Positions 51,860 to 60,798 of a stretch of DNA of 64,000 nucleotides are shown in pieces. The translations under genes were made by a program, and so were the position numbers. Position 1 is the stretch's first letter; each line of letters begins with the position of its first letter. The stretch is from positions 1,178,001 to 1,242,000 of the forward strand of contig OZ241368.1 in the NCBI GenBank assembly GCA_965200525.1, read 5' to 3'. The stretch is from JANNPJ01 sp965200525. Lineage in GTDB: Bacteria; Actinomycetota; Actinomycetes; Actinomycetales; Kineosporiaceae. The notes under the pieces are model-generated. The model was not told the origin of the DNA. It worked only from the letters and a program-made list of their open reading frames with translations, and searched no databases.

Positions 51860-53344
51860 ATGTCCAGCATCGAGCCCGTCTTCGACTACGCGCCCGCCCC
51901 GGAGTCCCGGGACGTCGTCCACCTGCGATCGAGCTATCAGCTGTTCATCGGGGGCGAGTTCGTCGACAGCGCCGACCCGGACGCCGGATCGCTGAAGACG
52001 GTGAACCCGGCCACCGAGGAGGTGCTGGCCGAGGTCGCCGTGGCCGGCCCGGTGGACGTCGACCGGGCCGTGGCCGCCGCCCGCACCGCCTACGACTCGA
52101 CCTGGTCGAAGATGCCCGGCGCCGAGCGGGCCAAGTACCTGTTCCGGATCGCCCGGCTGCTGCAGGAGCGGGCCCGGGAGTTCGCCGTCCTGGAGACCCT
52201 GGACAACGGCAAGCCGATCAAGGAGTCGCGGGACGTCGACATCCCCCTGGCCGCGGCCCATTTCTTCTACCACGCGGGCTGGGCCGACAAGCTGGAGTGG
52301 GCCGGGCTGCCGGCCGATCCGGGGCAGCTGCCGCAGCCACTGGGCGTGGCCGGCCAGGTCATCCCGTGGAACTTCCCGCTGATGATGCTGGCCTGGAAGA
52401 TCGCGCCCGCCCTGGCCACCGGCAACACCGTGGTGCTGAAGCCGGCCGAGACCACGCCGCTGACCGCGCTGCTGTTCGCCGAGGTCTGCCAGCAGGCCGG
52501 GCTGCCGGCCGGGGTGGTCAACATCCTCACCGGGGCCGGGACGACCGGGGCCGCCCTGGTCGGCCACGACGGGATCGACAAGGTCGCCTTCACCGGCTCG
52601 ACCGAAGTCGGCCGGCAGATCGCCCGCACGGTGGCCGGCACCCGCAAGCGGGTCACGCTCGAGCTGGGCGGCAAGGCGGCCAACATCGTGTTCGACGACG
52701 CGCCGATCGACCAGGCGATCGAGGGCATCGTCAACGGGATCTACTTCAACCAGGGGCACGTCTGCTGTGCCGGCTCGCGGCTGCTGGTGCAGGAGTCGGT
52801 GGCCGACGAGGTGGTCGAGCGGCTGAAGCGCCGGCTCGGCACGCTGCGGGTGGGCGACCCGCTGGACAAGAACACCGACGTCGGGGCGATCAACTCGGCC
52901 GCCCAGCTGGAGCGGATCACCGAGCTGGTGGACGCCGGCTCGGCCGAGGGCGCGCAGCGCTGGAGCCCGGCCTGCGACCTGCCCGACACAGGCTACTGGT
53001 TCGCGCCGACGATCTTCACCCAGGTCGCGCCGGCTCACCGGATCGCTCAGGAGGAGATCTTCGGCCCGGTGCTGTCGGTGCTGACCTTCCGGACCGCCGA
53101 GGAGGCGGTGGCCAAGGCCAACCACACGCCGTACGGCCTGTCGGCCGGGGTCTGGACCGAGAAGGGCTCGCGGATCCTCTGGATGGCCGACCGGCTGCGG
53201 GCCGGGGTGGTCTGGGCCAACACGTTCAACCGGTTCGACCCGGCCAGCCCGTTCGGTGGGTACAAGGAGTCCGGCTACGGCCGTGAAGGCGGCCGGCACG
53301 GCCTGGCCGGCTACGTCGCCGTCCCGGAAGGGGAGCAGGTATGA
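51860..53344 (+). CDS. aldehyde dehydrogenase
   Basis: A 494-aa NAD(P)-dependent aldehyde dehydrogenase: GQVIPWNFPLMMLAWKIAPAL, KPAETTPLTALLFAEV, FTGSTEVGRQI, LELGGKAANIVFDDA (catalytic Glu) and NQGHVCCAGSRL (catalytic Cys near residue 302). Linked to deoC, so acetaldehyde from deoxyribose breakdown is a plausible substrate (inference). The ATGA overlap couples it to the shortened second copy. Confidence 0.92.
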   Translation: MSSIEPVFDYAPAPESRDVVHLRSSYQLFIGGEFVDSADPDAGSLKTVNPATEEVLAEVAVAGPVDVDRAVAAARTAYDSTWSKMPGAERAKYLFRIARLLQERAREFAVLETLDNGKPIKESRDVDIPLAAAHFFYHAGWADKLEWAGLPADPGQLPQPLGVAGQVIPWNFPLMMLAWKIAPALATGNTVVLKPAETTPLTALLFAEVCQQAGLPAGVVNILTGAGTTGAALVGHDGIDKVAFTGSTEVGRQIARTVAGTRKRVTLELGGKAANIVFDDAPIDQAIEGIVNGIYFNQGHVCCAGSRLLVQESVADEVVERLKRRLGTLRVGDPLDKNTDVGAINSAAQLERITELVDAGSAEGAQRWSPACDLPDTGYWFAPTIFTQVAPAHRIAQEEIFGPVLSVLTFRTAEEAVAKANHTPYGLSAGVWTEKGSRILWMADRLRAGVVWANTFNRFDPASPFGGYKESGYGREGGRHGLAGYVAVPEGEQV

Positions 53345-54240
53345 GCACCGACAACGGCCGGCTCGCCGTCGCCAAGACCTACAAGCTCTACGTCGGCGGA
53401 GCCTTTCCGCGCAGCGAGTCGGGCCGGTCCTACCCGGTGACCGGTGTGAGCGGGAACTTCCTGGCCAACGCCGCGCTGGCGTCGCGCAAGGACGCCCGGG
53501 ACGCCGTCACCGCGGCCCGCTCGGCGTTCGCCGGCTGGTCCGGCGCGACCGCTTACAACCGGGGCCAGGTGCTGTACCGGGTGGCCGAGGTGATGGAGGG
53601 CCGGCGCGGGCAGTTCATCGACGAGGTGTCGGCGGCCGAGGGCCTGCTGGCCGAGGACGCCGCCCGGATCGTGGACGCCGCGATCGACCGCTGGGTCTGG
53701 TACGCGGGCTGGACCGACAAGCTGGCCCAGGTCGCCGGGGCCGCGAACCCGGTCGCCGGGCCCTACTTCAACCTGTCCCTGCCCGAGCCGAGCGGCGTGG
53801 TCGCGGTGATCGCGCCGCAGGCGGCCGGCCTGCTCGGGCTGATCAGCGTGATCGCCCCGGTGATCGTGCCCGGCAACACCTGCGTGGTGCTGGCCTCGAC
53901 CGCCCGGCCGCTGCCGGCGGTGACCCTGGGCGAGGTGCTGGCCACCTCCGACCTGCCCGGCGGGGTGATCAACGTGCTCACCGGCCGGGTCGGCGAGATC
54001 GGCCCCTGGCTGGCCTCGCACGAGGACGTGAACGGCCTCGACCTGACCGGCGCGACCGATCCCGACGCCGACTGGGGTGCTCTGGAGGCGGCCGCGGCCG
54101 GCTCGCTGACCCGGGTGCTGCGCCCGGCCGGTGGCCCGGACGGCGCCGTCGAACCGGACTGGACCCGCCCGCCGGCCGGCCCCCGCCGGATCCTCACCTT
54201 CTGCGAGACCAAGACCGTCTGGCATCCGAAGGGCTTCTAG
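53341..54240 (+). CDS. aldehyde-dehydrogenase-like protein lacking the catalytic domain
   Basis: A 299-aa protein. It matches only the NAD-binding half of aldehyde dehydrogenases: YKLYVGGAFPRSESGRSYPV, ARSAFAGWSGATAYNRGQVLYR and VVAVIAPQAAGLLGLISVIAPVIVPGNTCVV. The catalytic Glu/Cys blocks are absent, and the protein ends after DLTGATD and a Pro-rich tail. The frame is clean with no stop or shift, so it looks like a kept half-protein that may pair with the complete enzyme just upstream. Confidence 0.85.
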   Translation: MSTDNGRLAVAKTYKLYVGGAFPRSESGRSYPVTGVSGNFLANAALASRKDARDAVTAARSAFAGWSGATAYNRGQVLYRVAEVMEGRRGQFIDEVSAAEGLLAEDAARIVDAAIDRWVWYAGWTDKLAQVAGAANPVAGPYFNLSLPEPSGVVAVIAPQAAGLLGLISVIAPVIVPGNTCVVLASTARPLPAVTLGEVLATSDLPGGVINVLTGRVGEIGPWLASHEDVNGLDLTGATDPDADWGALEAAAAGSLTRVLRPAGGPDGAVEPDWTRPPAGPRRILTFCETKTVWHPKGF

Positions 54241-54260
54241 GCCAGGCATTTTCGGGGATT

Positions 54261-54283
54261 TCTGACCCACTGAGCGGGCCAGA
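54261..54283. terminator. weak hairpin between convergent genes
   Basis: TCTGACCC (54261) pairs with GGGCCAGA (54276) with one mismatch. A similar but stronger hairpin lies at 63219-63265. Confidence 0.35.
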
Positions 54284-54314
54284 ACCGCCCGCAGTCCGCG
54301 GACGCCGCGGGTCC

Positions 54315-56327
54315 CTAGTCGGGGGCGCTGCGGGAGACGTGGGAGGCCCGGCGGCCGGTGCGCACGCGCTCGGCCGGCCCGATCCGGGCCCGCTCGGCGA
54401 CGTCCTCCACGTACTCGTCGTCGGGAGCCACCCGGCGGGCCGTGATCAGCAGCTCGGCCGCGTCGTCGTGGCGGTGCTCCAGCAACCGGACGCCGGCCAG
54501 CGAGGCCAGGGCCCGGGCCGCGTCCGGGAACCGGCCGATGTACTCCTCCAGGTCGCGGGCGGCGCGGACCGGATCGGCCAGGGCCAGGAAGCACTCCGCC
54601 CGCAGGTAGGCCAGATGGTCGCCGTCCGGATCGACCTCGAGCGAGCGCAGGGCGGTGACCAGCCCCGGCTGATCGGTGCCGACATCGATGATGGCCACGG
54701 CCAGGTCGACCACGGCCGAACGGGACGTGGGCTGCTGCTCCATCGCCCGGCGCAGCATCGGGATGGCCCGCTCGTGCATCCCGCGCAGGTGCAGCAGCCG
54801 GCCGAACCGGGCCGGGGCCCCGTCGATCTCGGGATAGGTGTCGATGAACCGCAGGGCCCGCTCGACCGCCAGCTCGACGTGACCCTCGTCGAGCCCGATC
54901 TCGACCAGGGCCTCGACCGCCAGCTCGTCGTCGGGGTGCAGCTCGAGGTAGGTCTGCAGGTCGAGCCGGGCCTCGGTGGTCTCGTGGAGCACCTGGTGGC
55001 ACTTGCCCCGGACGAACCACATCCGGTCGTCGGTCGGGTTCAGCTCCAGCGACCGGCCCGCGTAGGGCAGCGCCTCGGCCTCGCGGTCGAGCAGCCACAG
55101 AGCCCGGGCCAGCCGCCCGTACATCACGCCGTCGGTCCCGTTGGCGGCCAGGGCGTCGCGCAGGTACGGCACGCACTCCTCGTAGCGGTGTCGGCTGAAC
55201 AGCCACTGGCCCATCAGGCCGGCGATCCCGCTGCGCTCGCTCAGCGGCATCGTCACCGCGGCCAGACTGCAGTCGCGCCAGGCCTGCTCGAACGCGTCGT
55301 CGTCGAGCTCGTGCAGCTGCAGCAGGATCGCCGCCCGCTGGACCAGGGCCTGCGGGTGGGCCAGCACCAGGGCCGGGTCCGGCTCCGGGCCGAGGGCGCC
55401 GTTGAGCAGGTCGAGGGCCTCACGCAGGGCCTCGCGACCACCGGTGCCATGATGCACCCGGTAGATGGCATCGGCCAGCTGGAGGGCGGTCTCGGAACCG
55501 GTCGCGCCCAGCGAACGGGCCTTTCGCAGCAGCTCGGCGGCGCGGGCGTACCGGTGCTCGCCGAGGGTGACGGTGATCTCCCGCTCCAGCCGGCGCAGCT
55601 CCCGGACCGACTCCAGGTTGGTCCGGCCGGAGAGGTAGTCCGCCGAGAGGGCCGAGCGGCCCGAGCCGAGCACGGCCCGCAACCGGCCGAACGAGAACCG
55701 CCCCTCGGTCTCCTGGTCGCGGACCTCGTCGGAGAGCACCAGCCCGGCCGGGACGTCCCCGACCGCCTCCCGGACCCCGTCGCCGTCGGCCACCCCGATC
55801 CGGGTCCGGCCGGTGTCCAGCACCGGCGCGGTCAGCCGGCCCCCGATCAGCATCGGGAAGCCGTCCGAGACCAGCAGTTTGGCCGACACCTCGCCGTCCA
55901 ACCGGGCTCCGCCCTGCGGTCCGGAACCGCACAGCACCTCGCCGACGGCCACGCTGCCGCCGACCACCAGCTCCAGCCCGCTGATCGCGACGTTGCGGGC
56001 CCGCAGCCCACCGAGCACGTACAGGGACAGCCCGATCGGCGCCTGGACGTGGTGGATGGTCCCGTTGACCAACAGGTCGCCGGCGATGATCAGGCCGTGC
56101 ACATCGGGCTCGGAGCGGGCGAAGGACGACGTCGGCCCGGTGTCGCCGGCCCTCGGGTCGAGATCGAGCTCCTCCATCTCGACGTCGCCGAAGAGCAGCA
56201 GCACGGACAGCGCCGGGTTCTGGGCCAGCAATCGAGCCATCAGGGTGCGCCGCAGGTCGTAGCGGCCGACGGCGTCCTGAGCGAGCACGCGCCGGGCGCC
56301 CGGAAAGCGCCCCTGGCGGTACGCCAC
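54315..56327 (-). CDS. beta-helix (bactofilin-like) plus TPR protein
   Basis: A 670-aa protein from GTG with GGAGGA 7 nt upstream. Residues about 75-200 show short repeating strands: HGLIIAGDLLVNGTIHHVQ, LYVLGGLRARNVAISGLELVVGGSVAVGEV, like polymer-forming bactofilin-type beta-helices. From about 240 to 650 there are ten or so tetratricopeptide repeats (EECVPYLRDALAANGTDGVMYGRLARALWLLDREAEALPYAGRSLELNPTD). No TM or signal peptide. The N-terminal domain recalls proteins with DGDL-type repeats found near toxin or defence loci, but no function is known. Confidence 0.75.
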   Translation of the reverse strand: MAYRQGRFPGARRVLAQDAVGRYDLRRTLMARLLAQNPALSVLLLFGDVEMEELDLDPRAGDTGPTSSFARSEPDVHGLIIAGDLLVNGTIHHVQAPIGLSLYVLGGLRARNVAISGLELVVGGSVAVGEVLCGSGPQGGARLDGEVSAKLLVSDGFPMLIGGRLTAPVLDTGRTRIGVADGDGVREAVGDVPAGLVLSDEVRDQETEGRFSFGRLRAVLGSGRSALSADYLSGRTNLESVRELRRLEREITVTLGEHRYARAAELLRKARSLGATGSETALQLADAIYRVHHGTGGREALREALDLLNGALGPEPDPALVLAHPQALVQRAAILLQLHELDDDAFEQAWRDCSLAAVTMPLSERSGIAGLMGQWLFSRHRYEECVPYLRDALAANGTDGVMYGRLARALWLLDREAEALPYAGRSLELNPTDDRMWFVRGKCHQVLHETTEARLDLQTYLELHPDDELAVEALVEIGLDEGHVELAVERALRFIDTYPEIDGAPARFGRLLHLRGMHERAIPMLRRAMEQQPTSRSAVVDLAVAIIDVGTDQPGLVTALRSLEVDPDGDHLAYLRAECFLALADPVRAARDLEEYIGRFPDAARALASLAGVRLLEHRHDDAAELLITARRVAPDDEYVEDVAERARIGPAERVRTGRRASHVSRSAPD

Positions 56328-56433
56328 AGGTCACTCCTCCTCACACACGCGAACCCACACACACGCGAACGTGGTACATCCCGGGCCCGGCCCGCGGGCG
56401 CCGGTACTCCAGTATCGAACGCCCAGGCAACCC

Positions 56434-57540
56434 TCAGACCAGGCCGAGAACCGCATATCCGGGTTTGACCACGCCCTCGATCAGAGCCAGTCGCTCATCA
56501 AAAGGGATGAATGCACTCTTAAGCGCATTAATGGTGACCCACTGTAGATCCCCGAGGGACCATCCCGCTTGTTCCACGAGCAGACCGAGCTCACGGGTCA
56601 TCGAAGTGGCCGACATCAGCCGGTTGTCGGTGTTCACCGTGACCCGGAACCGTAGATTCTTGAGCAGGGTGACCGGATGGTCGGCAATCGTCACCGCCGC
56701 CCCGGTCTGCACGTTGCTGCTCGGGCACATCTCCAGCGGGATCCGCCGGTCGCGGACCCAGCCCGCCAGCGGGCCGAGCCGGGCGTCGGGCCGGCCGTAC
56801 CGGTCGACCCCGCCGAGCACCTCGATGTCGTCGACGATCCGCACCCCGTGGCCGAGCCGGTCGGTGCCGCAGACCTGCACCGCCTCCCAGATGCTGGGCA
56901 GCCCGAAGGCCTCGCCGGCGTGGATCGTGACGTGCATGTTGGCCCGGTGCAGGTAGTCGAAGGCGTCGAGCTGGCGGGACGGCGGGAAGCCGGCCTCGGC
57001 CCCGGCGATGTCGAAGCCGACCACGCCGCGGTGCCGGTGCCGCTCGGCCAGCTCGGCGATCTCCCGGCCCCGGGCGGCGTGCCGCATCGCGGTCAGCAGC
57101 GTGCCGACCCGGATCACTGTGCCGCTCGCGGCGGCCTCGGCCATTCCCTCGGCGAACCCCTCCTGGACGGCGGCGACCACCTCGTCGAGCTGCAGGCCGC
57201 CTTCGAGGTGCAGCTCGGGCGCGTACCGGACCTCGGCGTAGACGACGCCGTCGGCGGCCAGGTCGAGGGCACACTCCCGGGCCACCCGGACCAGGTCCTC
57301 ACGGCGCTGCATGACCGCCACGGTGTGCGCGAAGGTCTCCAGATAGCGCACCAGCGAGCCGGAATCGGCACTGGCCCGGAACCATTCGGCCAGCCCGGCC
57401 GGGTCGGCGACCGGCAGCTCGTGACCGATCCGGGCGGCGATGTCACAGATCGTCGCGGGTCTCAGGCCGCCGTCGAGGTGATCGTGAAGGACGGCCTTCG
57501 GGGCTCTCGCGACGACTTCGAGATCGACCGGACTCTGCAC
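56434..57540 (-). CDS. add: adenosine deaminase
   Basis: A 368-aa metal-dependent deaminase: [13 protein letters not shown] (zinc His pair), [32 protein letters not shown] and [13 protein letters not shown] (zinc Asp). Converts (deoxy)adenosine to (deoxy)inosine, which feeds PNP. Position beside deoA as in mycobacteria. TAAGCT ends 6 nt before the GTG start. The last 20 residues are less GC-rich than the rest. Confidence 0.94.
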   Translation of the reverse strand: MQSPVDLEVVARAPKAVLHDHLDGGLRPATICDIAARIGHELPVADPAGLAEWFRASADSGSLVRYLETFAHTVAVMQRREDLVRVARECALDLAADGVVYAEVRYAPELHLEGGLQLDEVVAAVQEGFAEGMAEAAASGTVIRVGTLLTAMRHAARGREIAELAERHRHRGVVGFDIAGAEAGFPPSRQLDAFDYLHRANMHVTIHAGEAFGLPSIWEAVQVCGTDRLGHGVRIVDDIEVLGGVDRYGRPDARLGPLAGWVRDRRIPLEMCPSSNVQTGAAVTIADHPVTLLKNLRFRVTVNTDNRLMSATSMTRELGLLVEQAGWSLGDLQWVTINALKSAFIPFDERLALIEGVVKPGYAVLGLV

Positions 57541-57546
57541 CCGTCG

Positions 57547-57552
57547 AGCTTA
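57547..57552 (-). promoter_or_regulatory. -10 element, leaderless add
   Basis: TAAGCT on the minus strand, 6 nt before the GTG at 57540. Confidence 0.5.
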
Positions 57553-57637
57553 CTGTCCTCGACCATCCGGCGAGGTCAGCGACCCAATCGGCTCAGCCGG
57601 CGCTCAGCTCGGAGGGCCGGCGGCCGATCCGGTCGGG

Positions 57638-58762
57638 TCAGCGGCGGGGACGGCGCTGCCGGCTGACCTCGTCGACGTCCTTGCCGACCCAGCGGTCCGG
57701 CTTGGCGTACAGCTCCTCGGTCTCCAGCCCGACCGTGTCGGCCCGGGCCTTGCTCGGCTGCACCCGCTTCGGCTCGCCCGGCATCTTGGGGTAGTCGGGC
57801 GGGAAGTTCAGCTCGCCCAGGCCCCGCTCCTCGACGTCGGCCTGCCACAGCGCCAGGGCCGGGGCCAGGTCGCCGACCTGATCGTTCATCGTGGCCCAGG
57901 GATCGCCGTGCTCGGCCAGCCGGGCCGGAACGGTCCGCACGGTCAGCGCCACCGGGTCGACGTCGTCCAGCTCGTCCCAGTCGACCGGGGTGGACACCGG
58001 GGCGTGGGCCAGCGGGCGCGGGCTCCAGGCCGAGGCGATCGTGCGGTCGCGGTTGGCCTGGTTGAAGTCGACGAACACCCGCTCGCCGCGCTCCTCCTTC
58101 CACCAGGCCATGGTGACCAGGTCGGGGTCGCGGCGCTCGAGCTCGCGGCCGATCCCGATCGCGGCGTGCCGCACGTCGAGGAACTCCAGCTCGGGCCGGA
58201 TCGGGGTGAACACGTGCACGCCGCGGTTGCCGGAGGTCTTCACCCAGCTGGTCAGCCTGAGCTCGGCCAGCAGGGCCCGGAGCTGGTGGGCCGCCGCCAC
58301 GGCGTCCTTGAAGTCGCGCCCGGGCTGCGGGTCGAGGTCGATCCGCAGCTCGTCGGGGTTGTCGGTGTTCGCGGTGTGCACCGGCCAGGGGTGGAAGGTG
58401 ACGGTGTTCATCTGGACCGCCCAGACCGCGGTGGCCACCTCGTCGATCACCAGCTGGGGGTGGCTGCGCCCGCTCGGGTAGACCACCGGCACGGTCCGGC
58501 TGTACTCCGGGACGCCGCGGGGCGGGTTCTTGGAGTAGAACGCCTCGCCGTCCACGCCTTCGGGGTAGCGCTCCAGCGTCACCGGCCGGTCGCCCAGGGC
58601 GTTGAGCAGGGCCGGGCCGACCGCGACCACGAACTCGGCCAGCTCCTGCTTGGTGATGCCGACCGCCGGCCAGAGCACCCGGTCCGGGCTGGACAGCCGG
58701 ACCGATCGAGGCCCCTCGGGACCGGTCGTCTCGATCTGAACCGCTGCGCTCTTGGCCGCCAT
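57638..58762 (-). CDS. LigD-type primase-polymerase (Prim-PolC)
   Basis: A 374-aa stand-alone archaeo-eukaryotic primase/polymerase domain: SSPDRVLWPAVGITKQEL, YSKNPPRGVPEY, LRIDLDPQPGRDF (metal-binding DxD), TSWVKTSGNRGVHVFTPI and FVDFNQANRDRTIASAWSPRP. No ligase or nuclease part is fused. It follows the ligase gene after 11 bp; the same pair (Prim-PolC with LigC) acts in mycobacterial base excision repair rather than end joining. No Ku gene is in the window. Confidence 0.9.
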   Translation of the reverse strand: MAAKSAAVQIETTGPEGPRSVRLSSPDRVLWPAVGITKQELAEFVVAVGPALLNALGDRPVTLERYPEGVDGEAFYSKNPPRGVPEYSRTVPVVYPSGRSHPQLVIDEVATAVWAVQMNTVTFHPWPVHTANTDNPDELRIDLDPQPGRDFKDAVAAAHQLRALLAELRLTSWVKTSGNRGVHVFTPIRPELEFLDVRHAAIGIGRELERRDPDLVTMAWWKEERGERVFVDFNQANRDRTIASAWSPRPLAHAPVSTPVDWDELDDVDPVALTVRTVPARLAEHGDPWATMNDQVGDLAPALALWQADVEERGLGELNFPPDYPKMPGEPKRVQPSKARADTVGLETEELYAKPDRWVGKDVDEVSRQRRPRR

Positions 58763-58773
58763 GACCGCAGAAC

Positions 58774-59922
58774 CTACTCGTCGCGAGCCGGATCGGCACC
58801 GGTACCGGCCGGGCCGGCACGCTCGATCGCCGGCCGGATGCTGCCGACCGGTGACAGCACGTCGGCCAGCCGGAAGCTGACCGGCTGCTCGAGCTGCTCG
58901 TAGCCGCAACTGGCCGGCTCCCGATCGGTCCGCCAGCGCCGGAACTGGGCCGTGTGCCGGAACCGGTTGCCCTCCATCTGGTCGTAAGCCACCTCGACCA
59001 CCAGCTCCGGGCGCAGCGGCACGAACGACAGGTCCTTGGTCGCGTTCCAGCGGCTGACGTTGCCCGGCATCCGGCTGTGCTCGTGGGCCTGGGCCTCGGC
59101 CCAGCGCCCCCACGGGTGCGTGCTCAGCTCGGCGTCCGGCATCCGGTACGGCTCGAGCTCATCCAGCAGCTCGGCCCGCCGGGCCATGGTGAACGACGCC
59201 GCGACGCCGACGTGCTGCAGGGCCGGCCCGTCGTCCCCCTCGGTCCACAGCCCGAGCAGCAACGAGCCGACGATCGGGCCGCTCTTGTGCCGGCGGAAGC
59301 CGGCCACCACGCAGTCCGCCGTCCGGGCGTGCTTGATCTTGAACATGGTCCGCTTGTCCGGCAGGTAGGGCCCGTCCAGCGGCTTGGCCACCACGCCGTC
59401 CAGGCCCGCGCCCTCGAAGATGCCGAACCAGTCCCGGGCGGTGGCCAGGTCGGAGGTCGCCGGAGTGCAGTACACCGGCGCCTTGGCCCCGGCCAGGGCC
59501 TGCACCAGCATCGCCCGGCGCTCGCCGAACGGCCGGCCGGTGAGATCGTCGTCGCCCAGGGCGAGCAGGTCGAAGCCGATGAACGAGGCCGGCGTCTCCT
59601 CGGCCAGCAGGGCCACCCGGCTGGCCGCGGGGTGGATCCGCAGCTGCAGCGTCTCGAACTCGAGCCGGTCGTCACCGATGACCACGATCTCGCCGTCGAT
59701 CACGCACCGCGGCGGGGTGTTGGCCTTGATCGCCTCGACCACCTCCGGGAAGTACCGGGTCATCGGCTTCTCGTTGCGGCTTCCGAGAACCACCTCGTCG
59801 CCGTCCCGGAAGACGATCGTGCGGAAGCCGTCCCACTTGGGTTCCACGTGGCCGACGTCCGGGATCTCGGGTACCGACTTGGCCAGCATCGGCTTGACCG
59901 GGGGCATCACGGGCAGGTCCAT
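58774..59922 (-). CDS. ligC: ATP-dependent DNA ligase LigC
   Basis: A 382-aa ligase: [16 protein letters not shown] (motif I with the adenylated Lys), [51 protein letters not shown] (motifs IV-V) and an OB-fold end with [21 protein letters not shown]. Length and lack of extra domains fit LigC. First gene of the two-gene unit with Prim-PolC. AGGA lies about 7 nt upstream of the ATG. Confidence 0.93.
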   Translation of the reverse strand: MDLPVMPPVKPMLAKSVPEIPDVGHVEPKWDGFRTIVFRDGDEVVLGSRNEKPMTRYFPEVVEAIKANTPPRCVIDGEIVVIGDDRLEFETLQLRIHPAASRVALLAEETPASFIGFDLLALGDDDLTGRPFGERRAMLVQALAGAKAPVYCTPATSDLATARDWFGIFEGAGLDGVVAKPLDGPYLPDKRTMFKIKHARTADCVVAGFRRHKSGPIVGSLLLGLWTEGDDGPALQHVGVAASFTMARRAELLDELEPYRMPDAELSTHPWGRWAEAQAHEHSRMPGNVSRWNATKDLSFVPLRPELVVEVAYDQMEGNRFRHTAQFRRWRTDREPASCGYEQLEQPVSFRLADVLSPVGSIRPAIERAGPAGTGADPARDE

Positions 59923-60021
59923 GCACCCATCCTGGCCCAGACATCGTCCCGCGTCCCTCCACCACCCCTCGAGCGCGGGTTCCGTCCTCCGACGGCCCCC
60001 GGCTGTGGTCTGCTTGGACGC

Positions 60022-60798
60022 ATGTCAAGCTCCCTGCCTTCAGGGCCGACGGCAGTCGGTCTGCCGGCGCGTGCGCGCGCCTGCCTGTTCGATCTGGACG
60101 GCGTCCTCACCGACACCGCCTCCGTCCACGCCGCCGCCTGGAAGGAGATGTTCGACGGCTTCCTGCAGCAACGGGCCGCCCGCACCGGCGAACCGTTCGT
60201 CGCCTTCGACATCGCCACCGACTACCCGGCCTACGTGGACGGCAAGCGCCGCCCGGACGGCACCCGCGGTTTCCTGGCCTCGCGCGGAATCGACCTGCCC
60301 GAGGGCACGCCCGACGACCCGCCGGAGGCCGACACCGTCAACGGCCTCGGCACCCGCAAGAACAACCTGGTCCACGCCAAGATCGCCCGCGACGGCGTCA
60401 CCGTCTTCCCGGGCACCGTGGAGTACCTCGAAGCGGTGCAGGCTGCGGGGATGCGGATCGCCGTCGTCTCGTCCAGCGCCAACACCGAGGAGGTGCTGCG
60501 GGTCACCGGCCTGGAGCGCTTCGTCGAGACCCGGATAGACGCCCAGGCCGCGATCAGCCGGCACCTGAAGGGCAAGCCGGCGCCGGACACCTTCCTGGCC
60601 GGGGCCGAGGCGCTCGGCGTCGGCGCCGACGAGGCGGTGGTCTTCGAGGACGCGATCGTCGGGGTCGAGGCCGGCCGGGCCGGGGCCTTCGCGCTGGTCG
60701 TCGGGGTCGACCGGGTGGGTCACGCCCAGGCCCTGAGCGACCACGGTGCGGACATCGTGGTGACGGACCTCGCCGACCTGGTAGAGGTTCGGTCATGA
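60022..60798 (+). CDS. HAD-family beta-phosphoglucomutase-like protein
   Basis: A 258-aa haloacid dehalogenase phosphatase/mutase: [20 protein letters not shown] (nucleophile and acid Asp), [23 protein letters not shown] and [18 protein letters not shown]. The overlap with a GH65 phosphorylase gene (ATGA) makes a beta-phosphoglucomutase role likely: beta-glucose-1-phosphate to glucose-6-phosphate. The helical cap is longer than in the E. coli enzyme. Confidence 0.91.
   Translation: MSSSLPSGPTAVGLPARARACLFDLDGVLTDTASVHAAAWKEMFDGFLQQRAARTGEPFVAFDIATDYPAYVDGKRRPDGTRGFLASRGIDLPEGTPDDPPEADTVNGLGTRKNNLVHAKIARDGVTVFPGTVEYLEAVQAAGMRIAVVSSSANTEEVLRVTGLERFVETRIDAQAAISRHLKGKPAPDTFLAGAEALGVGADEAVVFEDAIVGVEAGRAGAFALVVGVDRVGHAQALSDHGADIVVTDLADLVEVRS

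Noticed and set aside
57638..59922. Ku-LigD end-joining operon
   Set aside because: No Ku gene; polymerase and ligase are separate proteins of the Prim-PolC/LigC type.
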